Shown here: in pieces, positions 4,943 through 11,342 of the stretch
Layout: every line of letters starts with the position of its first letter
How positions within the stretch are numbered: position 1 is the first letter of the stretch
NCBI GenBank assembly: GCA_964634555.1
Contig: CAZWJJ010000016.1
Coordinates: forward strand, 1 to 18,287
Origin: JACQCV01 sp964634555
GTDB taxonomy: Bacteria > Patescibacteriota > Minisyncoccia > Phycocordibacterales > UBA12445
Reading direction: 5' to 3'
Length of the DNA: 18,287 nt
Made by a program: the position numbers and the translations under genes
The notes under the pieces: model-generated
What the model saw: only the letters and a program-made list of their open reading frames with translations
Told to the model about the DNA's origin: nothing
Databases searched by the model: none

Positions 4943-7609
4943 TTACTTCTTTTCGATCTTAGATTGGCGCGGTTTGGCAACATTCGAAGCTATACCCACC
5001 TCTATTGTTCCGTTTTTCATAAAGACAGCAATCTTAGATCCAGAAATCACGGAACTTGAGATCAAGAATTCAGAAATAGGGTTCAATATCTTAGTCTGTA
5101 TCAGTCGTTTAAGAGGTCTCGCGCCATAATGAGGATTATAGCCCTCTCTTGCTAGGGCGACGATAACCTCATCACTAACTTCAAGAGTCATACCCTTATC
5201 AACCAGTCTCTTTCTAACAATCTCAAGCTGATTTTTGACGATATTCTTCAATGTCTCGTCATTCAGAGTATCAAAAATAATTATCTCATCCAGACGATTT
5301 AAAAACTCCGGACGGAAATGATCCTTAAGAACATCGCGAATCTTATCTTTCATCTGATTATATTCTCCGCCGGCGATATTATTTCCGAAGCCGATAGTTT
5401 CCAGCTTATTTACATAATCAGAGCCGACGTTAGAAGTTAAAATGATCACGGTGTTCTTAAAGTTCACCACTCGCCCCTTCGAATCAGTCAGACGGCCATT
5501 GTCCAAAACTTGAAGCAAAATATTAAACACTTCAGGATGAGCCTTCTCAATCTCATCGAACAAAATTATTGAATACGGCTTGTGGCGAACCATTTCCGTT
5601 AAGTTGCCGCTCTCTTCATAACCGACATATCCGGGCGGCGAACCGATCAATTTTGACACAGAATGCTTTTCCATAAATTCTGACATGTCGATGCGAATAA
5701 TCGCCCTCTCATCATTAAATAAAAATTCAGAGAGAGATTTGGCTAATTCAGTTTTACCGACACCCGACGGACCAAGAAACATAAACGAGCCGATCGGCTT
5801 ATCAGGATCAGAAATACCTGCGCGTGATCGCCTGATAGCACCCGAAACTTTCTTAACTGCATCGGTTTGGCCAATAACGCGCTTAGAAAGCTCTTCCTCC
5901 ATTCTGCGCAATTTCAAAGCCTCTTCCTCAAGCATTCTAAAGACCGGAATACCAGTCCAACGTGAGACAATATTTGCAATATCTTCGGAATTAACTTCTT
6001 CCTTCAAAATTCTCTTTGTGCTCTGAAGTTTCTTGAGCTTGATTTCAGTCTCTTTTAGCTCTCTTTCTTTTTGCGGAATTCTACCATATCGAAGTTCTGC
6101 AACTAGCCCAAGATCGGCTCGCATTTCAGCGGCTTCAGCTTCAAGACGAAGAGCGTCGAGCTCTTTCTTAATACCACGGGTGTCAACAATATTTTTCTTT
6201 TCACTCTTCCACCGATTGTCGAGCTCGGATGTTTTTTCCTTAAGATCGCCAACCTCCTTATCGATCTGCTTAATCCTCGCTTTAACTGTTTTCTTATCAG
6301 CACTCTCACTTTTCTTCAGCGCCTCCTTCTCAACCTCCAGGCGAATTATTTTTTTATCAGTTTCCAAAAGAGCCATCGGCTTGTCCTCGAGAGAAAGCCG
6401 TAATGATGCCGATGCCTCGTCGATGAGATCGATCGCCTTATCGGGCAAAAATCTGTCGCCAATATATCTCGCGCTTAAATTTACCGCCGCGACGATCGCC
6501 TCATCATTTATTTTAATTCCGTGATGAAGTTCATATTTATCTTTCAAACCGCGAAGAATTGTTATGGCATCTTCTATACTCGGCTCGCCCACATAAACCG
6601 GCTGGAATCTTCTGGCTAAAGCCATATCCTTCTCGATATATTTTTGATACTCCTTCAAGGTTGTCGCACCAATAGCCCTAAGCTCACCGCGCGCCAAAGC
6701 CGGCTTTAACATATTTGATGCATCAATAGAACCCTCTGCCGCTCCGGCACCAACTATCGTATGGATCTCGTCAATAAAAAGAATAATATTGCCATTGGCT
6801 TTTTCCACATCCTTCAAAATACCCTTCAATCTCTCCTCGAATTCACCGCGATATTTTGTTCCGGCAACAAGCGAACCCATATCAAGAGAGATAATCTCTT
6901 TATTTTTCAAAATTTCCGGCACGTCGCCTTTAGATATTCTATTTGCCAGACCTTCTGCGACGGCCGTCTTTCCTGTTCCTGGTTCGCCAATCAAAACGGG
7001 ATTATTTTTAGTTCTACGAGAAAGTATCTGCATTACTCGCCTAATCTCCTCATCTCGGCCAATAACCGGATCGAGCTTATCCTCGCGCGCGAGACGGGTC
7101 AGATTGCGAGTGTAACGCTCGAGAGAATGGCCTTTTTTCTTGGCAACCATGTCTGTAATCTTGCCAGTCTTTATCTCCTGCAAGATTTTCATCACATCAT
7201 CTTTCGAGATCTTAAATTTATTCAAAATATCTCGGGCCGGACTCTGAACATCTAAAAGCGCCGCCAAAAGATGCTCTGTGGAAATAAACTCATCTTTCAA
7301 AAATGTCGCCACCTTTCCGGCTGTATCTAAAACCTTAACCAGTTCAGCCGTCAAATATATCTGATAGGCTGGCGAGGCGACATTCGAACCATCACCAGTC
7401 TCGATCGTCTCTATAAGATGATCCGTAAGTAAAACTGTATCAACTTCAAGCCTGTCTAAAATAGATAAAACCAAACTATCTTCCTGAATTATTAAGGCAA
7501 CCAAAAGATGAAGCGGGCTAACCTGATTCTGCCCGCGTTCTATGACCAGCTCATGAGCCTTGCGAACAGCCTCCTTAGCTTTAGTTGTAAAATTATTAAA
7601 TGGCAACAT
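4943..7609 (-). CDS. clpB: ClpB/ClpC-type AAA+ unfoldase (two ATPase rings, ClpB-like middle domain)
   Basis: This 888-aa Hsp100 protein threads aggregated or tagged proteins through a hexameric pore. Domains in order: Clp N-domain (1-145); AAA1 with Walker A GEPGTGKT (208-215), pore loop KYRG (252-255), Walker B ILFIDE (276-281) and arginine finger region ARRF (332-335); a coiled-coil middle domain of about 130 residues (405-535) containing the ClpB-style AELRYGRIP (504-512); AAA2 with GPSGVGKT (613-620), pore loop GYVGYE (660-665), ILFDEIE (682-688), FRPEFLNR (765-772) and sensor-2 GARPLKR (829-835). The middle domain length favours ClpB. However, after TSN (725-727) it has IGF (739-741), where ClpC/ClpA carry their ClpP-docking tripeptide and E. 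coli ClpB has none. The gene has a good sigma70-type promoter, a leader of about 40 nt and no Shine-Dalgarno. No CIRCE/HrcA site is visible. Confidence 0.94.
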   Translation of the reverse strand: MLPFNNFTTKAKEAVRKAHELVIERGQNQVSPLHLLVALIIQEDSLVLSILDRLEVDTVLLTDHLIETIETGDGSNVASPAYQIYLTAELVKVLDTAGKVATFLKDEFISTEHLLAALLDVQSPARDILNKFKISKDDVMKILQEIKTGKITDMVAKKKGHSLERYTRNLTRLAREDKLDPVIGRDEEIRRVMQILSRRTKNNPVLIGEPGTGKTAVAEGLANRISKGDVPEILKNKEIISLDMGSLVAGTKYRGEFEERLKGILKDVEKANGNIILFIDEIHTIVGAGAAEGSIDASNMLKPALARGELRAIGATTLKEYQKYIEKDMALARRFQPVYVGEPSIEDAITILRGLKDKYELHHGIKINDEAIVAAVNLSARYIGDRFLPDKAIDLIDEASASLRLSLEDKPMALLETDKKIIRLEVEKEALKKSESADKKTVKARIKQIDKEVGDLKEKTSELDNRWKSEKKNIVDTRGIKKELDALRLEAEAAEMRADLGLVAELRYGRIPQKERELKETEIKLKKLQSTKRILKEEVNSEDIANIVSRWTGIPVFRMLEEEALKLRRMEEELSKRVIGQTDAVKKVSGAIRRSRAGISDPDKPIGSFMFLGPSGVGKTELAKSLSEFLFNDERAIIRIDMSEFMEKHSVSKLIGSPPGYVGYEESGNLTEMVRHKPYSIILFDEIEKAHPEVFNILLQVLDNGRLTDSKGRVVNFKNTVIILTSNVGSDYVNKLETIGFGNNIAGGEYNQMKDKIRDVLKDHFRPEFLNRLDEIIIFDTLNDETLKNIVKNQLEIVRKRLVDKGMTLEVSDEVIVALAREGYNPHYGARPLKRLIQTKILNPISEFLISSSVISGSKIAVFMKNGTIEVGIASNVAKPRQSKIEKK

Positions 7610-7656
7610 TATTTTATCGTTAATTTTTTGGTTTAGAAATAATCGTTAACGCCAGA

Positions 7657-7685
7657 ATTCTACAAATATCAGAAAAATTTGTCAA
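7657..7685 (-). promoter_or_regulatory. Promoter of the clpB-like gene
   Basis: TTGACA (7680-7685, minus strand), a 17-bp spacer and TAGAAT (7657-7662). The start is predicted near 7650. The leader contains TTAACGAT twice (7642-7649 and 7616-7623), the second 6 nt before the ATG; the same octamer precedes the cold-shock gene. Confidence 0.75.
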
Positions 7686-7700
7686 ATTATACGCATTCGG

Positions 7701-8540
7701 CTAGACGGAGGTCTTTGTTGTCGAAGAATTTCCTGTCAGATGCGATCTAATGAGATCGATCGGCAAAGAATTTCCACCCTCTAAATTCATCCCTGCCACT
7801 AGCCCATCGCTAGTAAACAGTGGTCCGCCTATATTTGTATCATCTATTTTTACCGTGGTTTTAAAAGAAGGCGATGCTGAGGCACTTGTGTCCCTGATTG
7901 ATGACACCAACCCAACTGAAACAGTATATCTCGCAAGATCACGCCCAAGGACAATTATAGTCTGACCAAGCATCAAAGGATCTGCCAAAAATTGCGGCAC
8001 CACAAATTTAGTATTTTTATCATGATCAATCTTCAACAAGGCAAGTCCATCATTTTTATCAGACACAACTAACAATGCGTTATACATCTTATCGCCGACA
8101 AAAACATTGTAATTAATAGTTTCATCTGGGATTTTATCGAGAGATGTTGCAACTAATCCATCAGCAGAAACCAAAAAGCCGGTAGCAACTTCGTTAAATT
8201 TACTCGGATCAATAGAGGCTAGCGCCGCCATATTACTGGACGTCGCCGCACTTACAGCCGATGAATCAACTGGCAAAACTATTCTGACAATGCTTGGTTT
8301 AGCCAATGCCGCAGTTTTAATAATCTGATCTTCCTGACCTATGATAACCTTAGTCACTTCAGTCTTAGGTGCCGGCGTAACTGTTTGAATGGTATGCTCA
8401 ACAACCCTATTTATGGTCTGAGTTATGGCTGGCGGCGCCTGCTGAAGCAAGGTTACAGTAACAATGCCAGTCGTTACCGAAGTTACGAAGGTTATAAAAA
8501 GCGTTAATAGAACGACCTGTGTTTTGTTCAACTCTTCCAT
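7701..8540 (-). CDS. Membrane-anchored trypsin-like (S1C/HtrA-type) protein with degenerate catalytic triad
   Basis: The 279-aa protein has an N-terminal membrane anchor (about 9-32) without a clear cleavage site. A Thr/Pro-rich linker follows, then a trypsin-fold domain outside the membrane. The fold is recognisable from TGFLVSADG (120-128), DGLALLKID (164-172), IVLGRD (196-201), VSVGLVSSI (207-215) and NIGGPLFTSDGLVAGMN (236-252). Set against the HtrA consensus, the catalytic His position (TNNHVV) is D135, the Asp (TDLA) is G165 with D164 next to it, and the Ser of GNSGGPL is I237. The protein is therefore predicted to be proteolytically inactive, perhaps a binding or scaffold protein. No PDZ domain is present. 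The gene overlaps no neighbour and points away from the 152-aa gene at 8723. A TATAAT box ends 7 nt before the ATG, so the mRNA is probably leaderless. Confidence 0.82.
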   Translation of the reverse strand: MEELNKTQVVLLTLFITFVTSVTTGIVTVTLLQQAPPAITQTINRVVEHTIQTVTPAPKTEVTKVIIGQEDQIIKTAALAKPSIVRIVLPVDSSAVSAATSSNMAALASIDPSKFNEVATGFLVSADGLVATSLDKIPDETINYNVFVGDKMYNALLVVSDKNDGLALLKIDHDKNTKFVVPQFLADPLMLGQTIIVLGRDLARYTVSVGLVSSIRDTSASASPSFKTTVKIDDTNIGGPLFTSDGLVAGMNLEGGNSLPIDLIRSHLTGNSSTTKTSV

Positions 8541-8547
8541 TGATTAG

Positions 8548-8576
8548 ATTATAGAACAACTGGATCTAATAAACAA
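8548..8576 (-). promoter_or_regulatory. Promoter of the pseudoprotease gene, likely giving a leaderless mRNA
   Basis: A perfect TATAAT (8548-8553, minus strand) lies 17 bp from TTGTTT (8571-8576). Only 7 bp separate the -10 from the ATG at 8540, so the predicted start falls on or next to the start codon, and no ribosome binding site is present. Confidence 0.65.
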
Positions 8577-8640
8577 ATGGCTAAAAAGTCCTTATTTATA
8601 GGCTTATTTTTAAAATTAGAACAATGCAAAACAAAATGAC

Positions 8641-8669
8641 TTGACAATTTTATAACCCCATGATAGAGT
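8641..8669 (+). promoter_or_regulatory. Promoter of the 152-aa gene and structured RNA
   Basis: TTGACA (8641-8646), a 17-bp spacer and TAGAGT (8664-8669) preceded by TGA (extended -10). The leader of about 47 nt contains the small palindrome TGTTTGAAAACA before the Shine-Dalgarno. It is strikingly similar to the promoter at 1693-1720, down to the shared ATGATAGAGTA. Confidence 0.72.
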
Positions 8670-8722
8670 ATCTGCAGAATGTTTGAAAACATACACAGTT
8701 AGTTTCCGGTAGGAGGTTTCCC

Positions 8723-9181
8723 ATGCTGAATAAGACGTTTTCTGTGGGTAATCGGGTGCTGGGCAAGGCTGGTGTTGGACGAATCAAGAAGATCGATGGC
8801 GCAATCGCCATCATCCGACTTGACAACGGTGATCAACATGCCCACGAATTCGTCAAATCACTGGAACATATCCCAGACCTGAAGATCGGGAGTGCAGTAT
8901 ATGTCGAGAGTGAGGAAAAAGGAAAGAAGTTGAAGATCAAGGGCAAAGTGCTCAAGATCAGAGACAACCTTCGAGTGACGGTCAAGTTCGATGGTGCTCT
9001 CGACGAAGTCGAAATTGACATTCGAAAACTGACTTCATTCACTGAACCCGGAGCCAATTCCGAACCGACAACGGCTAGGGGTTGGCGCAGGCTGGCCAAG
9101 AAGCAGAAAGAGGGCGGGTACACTGATCGGTACCTGCACTGCGTGGCGATGGCCGAGGAGTGTGCCAAGAAGGGAGAATAA
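8723..9181 (+). CDS. Hypothetical protein with two probable SH3/KOW-like barrels, 152 aa
   Basis: Family not recognised. AGGAGG stands 6 nt before the ATG, which makes the start secure. Residues 5-50 (VGNRVLGKAGVGRIKKIDGA, IRLDNGDQHAH) look like a small five-strand beta barrel of the SH3/Tudor/KOW type. Residues 54-105 (LKIGSAVYVESEEKGKKLKI, KGKVLKIRDNLRVTVKFDGA) look like a second one. A basic C-terminal region (ARGWRRLAKKQKEGG) ends in a short helix with two Cys (HCVAMAEECAKKGE). Such barrels commonly bind nucleic acid or RNA-protein complexes, so an RNA partner is plausible but inferred. The stop codon is only 3 nt before the first helix of the structured RNA downstream, and both share one promoter and one terminator. 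Codon use is richer in G+C than in the flanking genes. No membrane segment. Confidence 0.8.
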   Translation: MLNKTFSVGNRVLGKAGVGRIKKIDGAIAIIRLDNGDQHAHEFVKSLEHIPDLKIGSAVYVESEEKGKKLKIKGKVLKIRDNLRVTVKFDGALDEVEIDIRKLTSFTEPGANSEPTTARGWRRLAKKQKEGGYTDRYLHCVAMAEECAKKGE

Positions 9182-9184
9182 TGG

Positions 9185-9598
9185 GGATGGCGCCCGCGCG
9201 GTCGTAAATGTTCAGTCTGACTGAACTAGGCCGGCGGGCGACCATCCTTCTGTGAACTGTGAAATATGCGAGGCGCGGTAGAATAGTGCCGGGGTTTCGT
9301 CCCCGTCGTGATCTACGCGCAGCGGGAGCGGCCTAAGGAGAGCTCGAACAATCTCCAATCGGACGGCCTTCTCCCGCCAAACCAGGAGTGTCAGTTGCGA
9401 CCCTAAAAAAGTGACGGATACGCATCAACACTCCAAGATCTTTAACTTCAAGCCGGTGACCAAAATTTATAGATAAAAACACGGTCACTCGGAAGAGCGG
9501 TGTCGAATCGATCGGCGACGGGTGAAGTCCTGTCGGTGTAAAACTGATCGATGTCCGAGCCAATTGGTAAGCCAGGGAATCCCCCTGGCTTTTTTTAT
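9185..9598 (+). ncRNA. Large structured RNA, family unrecognised, about 410 nt
   Basis: No credible protein is encoded here, but the strand folds by eye into many stable helices. P1: 9185-9190/9242-9247 continued by CGCCCGC 9191-9197 / GCGGGCG 9234-9240, then 9199-9203/9229-9233 and the hairpin GTTCAGT 9210-9216 / ACTGAAC 9220-9226. P2: 9273-9281/9313-9320 capped by CGGGG/CCCCG (9290-9305). P3: GCGGGAG 9322-9328 / CTCCCGC 9371-9377, with 9330-9333/9365-9368 and GGAGA/TCTCC inside. P4: GGAGTGT 9385-9391 / ACACTCC 9428-9434. P5: GTGACC 9456-9461 / GGTCAC 9483-9488. P6: 9489-9493/9554-9558. P7: ATCGATCGG 9507-9515 / CTGATCGAT 9544-9552. P8: CGACGGG 9516-9522 / CCTGTCG 9529-9535. The P8 loop TGAAGT (9523-9528) is perfectly complementary to the unpaired ACTTCA at 9445-9450, a pseudoknot. 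It ends in an intrinsic terminator. The conserved cores of RNase P RNA, tmRNA, SRP RNA and 6S RNA were not found. It is probably transcribed with, and perhaps processed from, the mRNA of the upstream gene. Confidence 0.75.
9570..9598 (+). terminator. Intrinsic terminator ending the structured RNA
   Basis: AGCCAGGG (9570-9577), loop and CCCTGGCT (9583-9590) form a perfect 8-bp stem followed by TTTTTTATT. The convergent desulfurase gene ends 9 bp further on. Confidence 0.95.
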
Positions 9599-9606
9599 TG
9601 TAAAAA

Positions 9607-10809
9607 TTAATTCTTTATTCTTTTAACTATTTCCGGTAAAGCTTTTACAACATAATCAATCTGTGATTTTGTTGTCGATCGGCCAAATGTAAATCTAACA
9701 GTTCCACGATTTTTTTTCGCATCGTTAAACATCGCTTTTATAACGTGCGAGCCGGTCGATTCGTTCGCATCACAAGCGCTACCGGCAGAGATTTTTACAC
9801 CTATGGCATCAAGCTCGATAACCAACTGTTCATTTTCAACATCAGGAAAATAAATCGACAAATTATTAGCTGATCTCTTGTCATTCTCCATTGATCCAAT
9901 AATCTCTACCCCTGTAATTTTCTTAGTAATCTGCTCGGCGAAATAGTTTCTCAATTTACCGAGCCGAGTATTCTCCTTTTCTCTCATAGAATCGCTTATT
10001 TCCAAAGCCTTGGCCATGCCGACAATTCCCGCGACATTTTCCGTACCCGATCGCAAACCTCTCTCCTGCCCTCCACCAAAAATAAGTGGCGTAATATCAA
10101 CGCTGGTTTTAATATACAAACAGCCGACTCCTTTTGGTCCATACATTTTTGCTCCGCTCAAAGTCATTAGATCAACACCAAGCTTGGCGACATTCAATGG
10201 CAAAACCCCCGGCGCCTGACAAGCATCAGTATGCAATAACGGAAAATTAAGTGACTGATTTTCGCCACCCATCTTACGCACATGGCGAATAGTTTTAGCG
10301 ATCTCGATGATCGGCTGGATCATCCCAACCTCATTATTTACATACATAACCGAAACTAAAAAAGTATCGGGTCGAATTATTTTTTTTAACTCTTCCGCCG
10401 AGACAAGGCCATATTGAGAAACCGGCAAATAGCTGATCTCAAAACCCTCGCCTTCAAGCTGTTTGCACGGCGACAATATTGCATGATGTTCAATAGCAGA
10501 AACAATAATGTGATTAAAGCGCTTGCCGAATTTTTCTCTAACCTTTCTAGCAATACCGACTATCGCTAAATTATCCCCTTCTGTACCGCCACTGGTAAAA
10601 ACTATTTCAGATGATCGGCATTTCAAAATATCGGCAATTCTCTTGCGTGAATTTTCCACAGCTCGTCGCGCTTCAATACCCATCGAGTGAATTGAGTTCG
10701 GATTTCCAAATTCGGAAGTCAAATATTTCTCCATGGACTTAAGCACGCGCGGGTCCAAAGGTGTCGCCGCGGCATGATCCATGTAAACTATTTTTTGCCC
10801 GCTTTTCAT
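9607..10809 (-). CDS. Cysteine desulfurase (NifS/IscS family, PLP-dependent)
   Basis: This 400-aa enzyme takes sulfur from L-cysteine as a persulfide and passes it to Fe-S cluster assembly or tRNA thiolation. Class V aminotransferase signatures: MDHAAATP (10-17), TSGGTEGDN (72-80), EHH (107-109, His stacking on PLP), HTDACQAPG (193-201, with D195 and Q198), SGAKMYGPKG (218-227) with the Schiff-base K221, GGGQERGLRSGTEN (245-258), and the mobile loop SAGSACDANES (341-351) with catalytic C346. The residue before the lysine is Ala rather than the usual His. Length is normal. No iscU, iscR or thiI lies nearby; the downstream neighbour is the convergent RNA, and the divergent neighbour is DUF4446. 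No Shine-Dalgarno precedes the ATG; a TATAAT on the minus strand (10844-10849) is a possible -10. I cannot decide between IscS, NifS and a tRNA-dedicated enzyme. Confidence 0.94.
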   Translation of the reverse strand: MKSGQKIVYMDHAAATPLDPRVLKSMEKYLTSEFGNPNSIHSMGIEARRAVENSRKRIADILKCRSSEIVFTSGGTEGDNLAIVGIARKVREKFGKRFNHIIVSAIEHHAILSPCKQLEGEGFEISYLPVSQYGLVSAEELKKIIRPDTFLVSVMYVNNEVGMIQPIIEIAKTIRHVRKMGGENQSLNFPLLHTDACQAPGVLPLNVAKLGVDLMTLSGAKMYGPKGVGCLYIKTSVDITPLIFGGGQERGLRSGTENVAGIVGMAKALEISDSMREKENTRLGKLRNYFAEQITKKITGVEIIGSMENDKRSANNLSIYFPDVENEQLVIELDAIGVKISAGSACDANESTGSHVIKAMFNDAKKNRGTVRFTFGRSTTKSQIDYVVKALPEIVKRIKN

Positions 10810-10837
10810 GCTTTGAAAATACTACAAAACAGTCCGA

Positions 10838-10866
10838 TTGTAAATTATAAAATAATGTAGTATAAT
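10838..10866 (+). promoter_or_regulatory. Promoter of the DUF4446-infB-rbfA operon
   Basis: TTGTAA (10838-10843), a 17-bp spacer and a perfect TATAAT (10861-10866). The predicted start near 10873 leaves only about 9 nt before the ATG at 10882 and no ribosome binding site. A minus-strand TATAAT (10844-10849) overlaps the same region and may serve the divergent desulfurase. Confidence 0.65.
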
Positions 10867-10881
10867 TTTTCATCATTGATT

Positions 10882-11334
10882 ATGAATGAGAATTTAATTT
10901 ACATAATACTGTCTATCGCTATTGTTTTGCTGGTCTGGGCCATAATTTTGGAGTTCAGATTGAGAAAACTTCTGCGTGGAAAGTCGGGCCATGATCTCGA
11001 AGATCTTATCCTTAAAACAAATGAGGAGCTGGAAATGCTCTTGCGATCAAAAGCTGAAATTATAGCAGAGATAAATGTAATCCGCGCAAAAATGCGCCAC
11101 CACATACGAGGCGTCAAGACTGTTCGTTTTAATCCATTCAGGGATTCCGGAAGTAATCAAAGTTTTGCCACAGCTTTTTTAAATGATGAAGGTAATGGCG
11201 TTGTTATCTCAAGCTTGTACAGCCGGGACCGAGTCGGCATCTATGCTAAACCAATAGAAAAACACGGCTCTGATTATGAACTTTCAGATGAGGAGCGCAG
11301 AGCAATTTTAGAAGCACAGAACCATAATGGTTAA
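10882..11334 (+). CDS. DUF4446 family membrane protein
   Basis: The 150-aa protein has an N-terminal membrane helix (about residues 4-23, NLIYIILSIAIVLLVWAIIL), a predicted coiled coil (about 36-72), then the DUF4446 core. The core shows VRFNPFRDSGSNQSFATAFL, DEGNGVVISSLYSRDRVGIY, AKPIEKHGSDYELSDEERRA. The family is widespread in Gram-positive bacteria and CPR and has no known biochemical role. I start at the ATG; a TTG six bases upstream (10876) is possible. It is the first gene of an operon: infB begins 8 bp after its stop and rbfA follows directly. The short leader without a Shine-Dalgarno suggests leaderless-type initiation. Confidence 0.85.
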   Translation: MNENLIYIILSIAIVLLVWAIILEFRLRKLLRGKSGHDLEDLILKTNEELEMLLRSKAEIIAEINVIRAKMRHHIRGVKTVRFNPFRDSGSNQSFATAFLNDEGNGVVISSLYSRDRVGIYAKPIEKHGSDYELSDEERRAILEAQNHNG

Positions 11335-11342
11335 CAACCGCC

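Noticed and set aside
6033..6524. Long plus-strand frames (113-164 codons) inside the clpB region
   Set aside because: They are Ser/Leu-rich antisense shadows of the AAA+ gene without ribosome binding sites.
7610..7700. CIRCE/HrcA or CtsR operator before the clpB-like gene
   Set aside because: No TTAGCACTC...GAGTGCTAA inverted repeat and no CtsR heptad repeat; only the TTAACGAT direct repeat is present.
9333..9563. Minus-strand open frame of 76 codons across the structured RNA
   Set aside because: It lies antisense to paired helices and the terminator region, has no ribosome binding site and an unprotein-like composition; it is a by-product of the RNA sequence.
9185..9598. Identification of the RNA as RNase P RNA, tmRNA, SRP RNA or 6S RNA
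   Set aside because: The RNase P P4 strands (GAAAGTCC with ACAGAA...), a tmRNA tag ORF with a tRNA-like 3' end, the SRP GGAAGGAAGCAGCC loop and the 6S rod were all looked for and not found. Only a short AAGTCC match occurs, inside a hairpin of different context.
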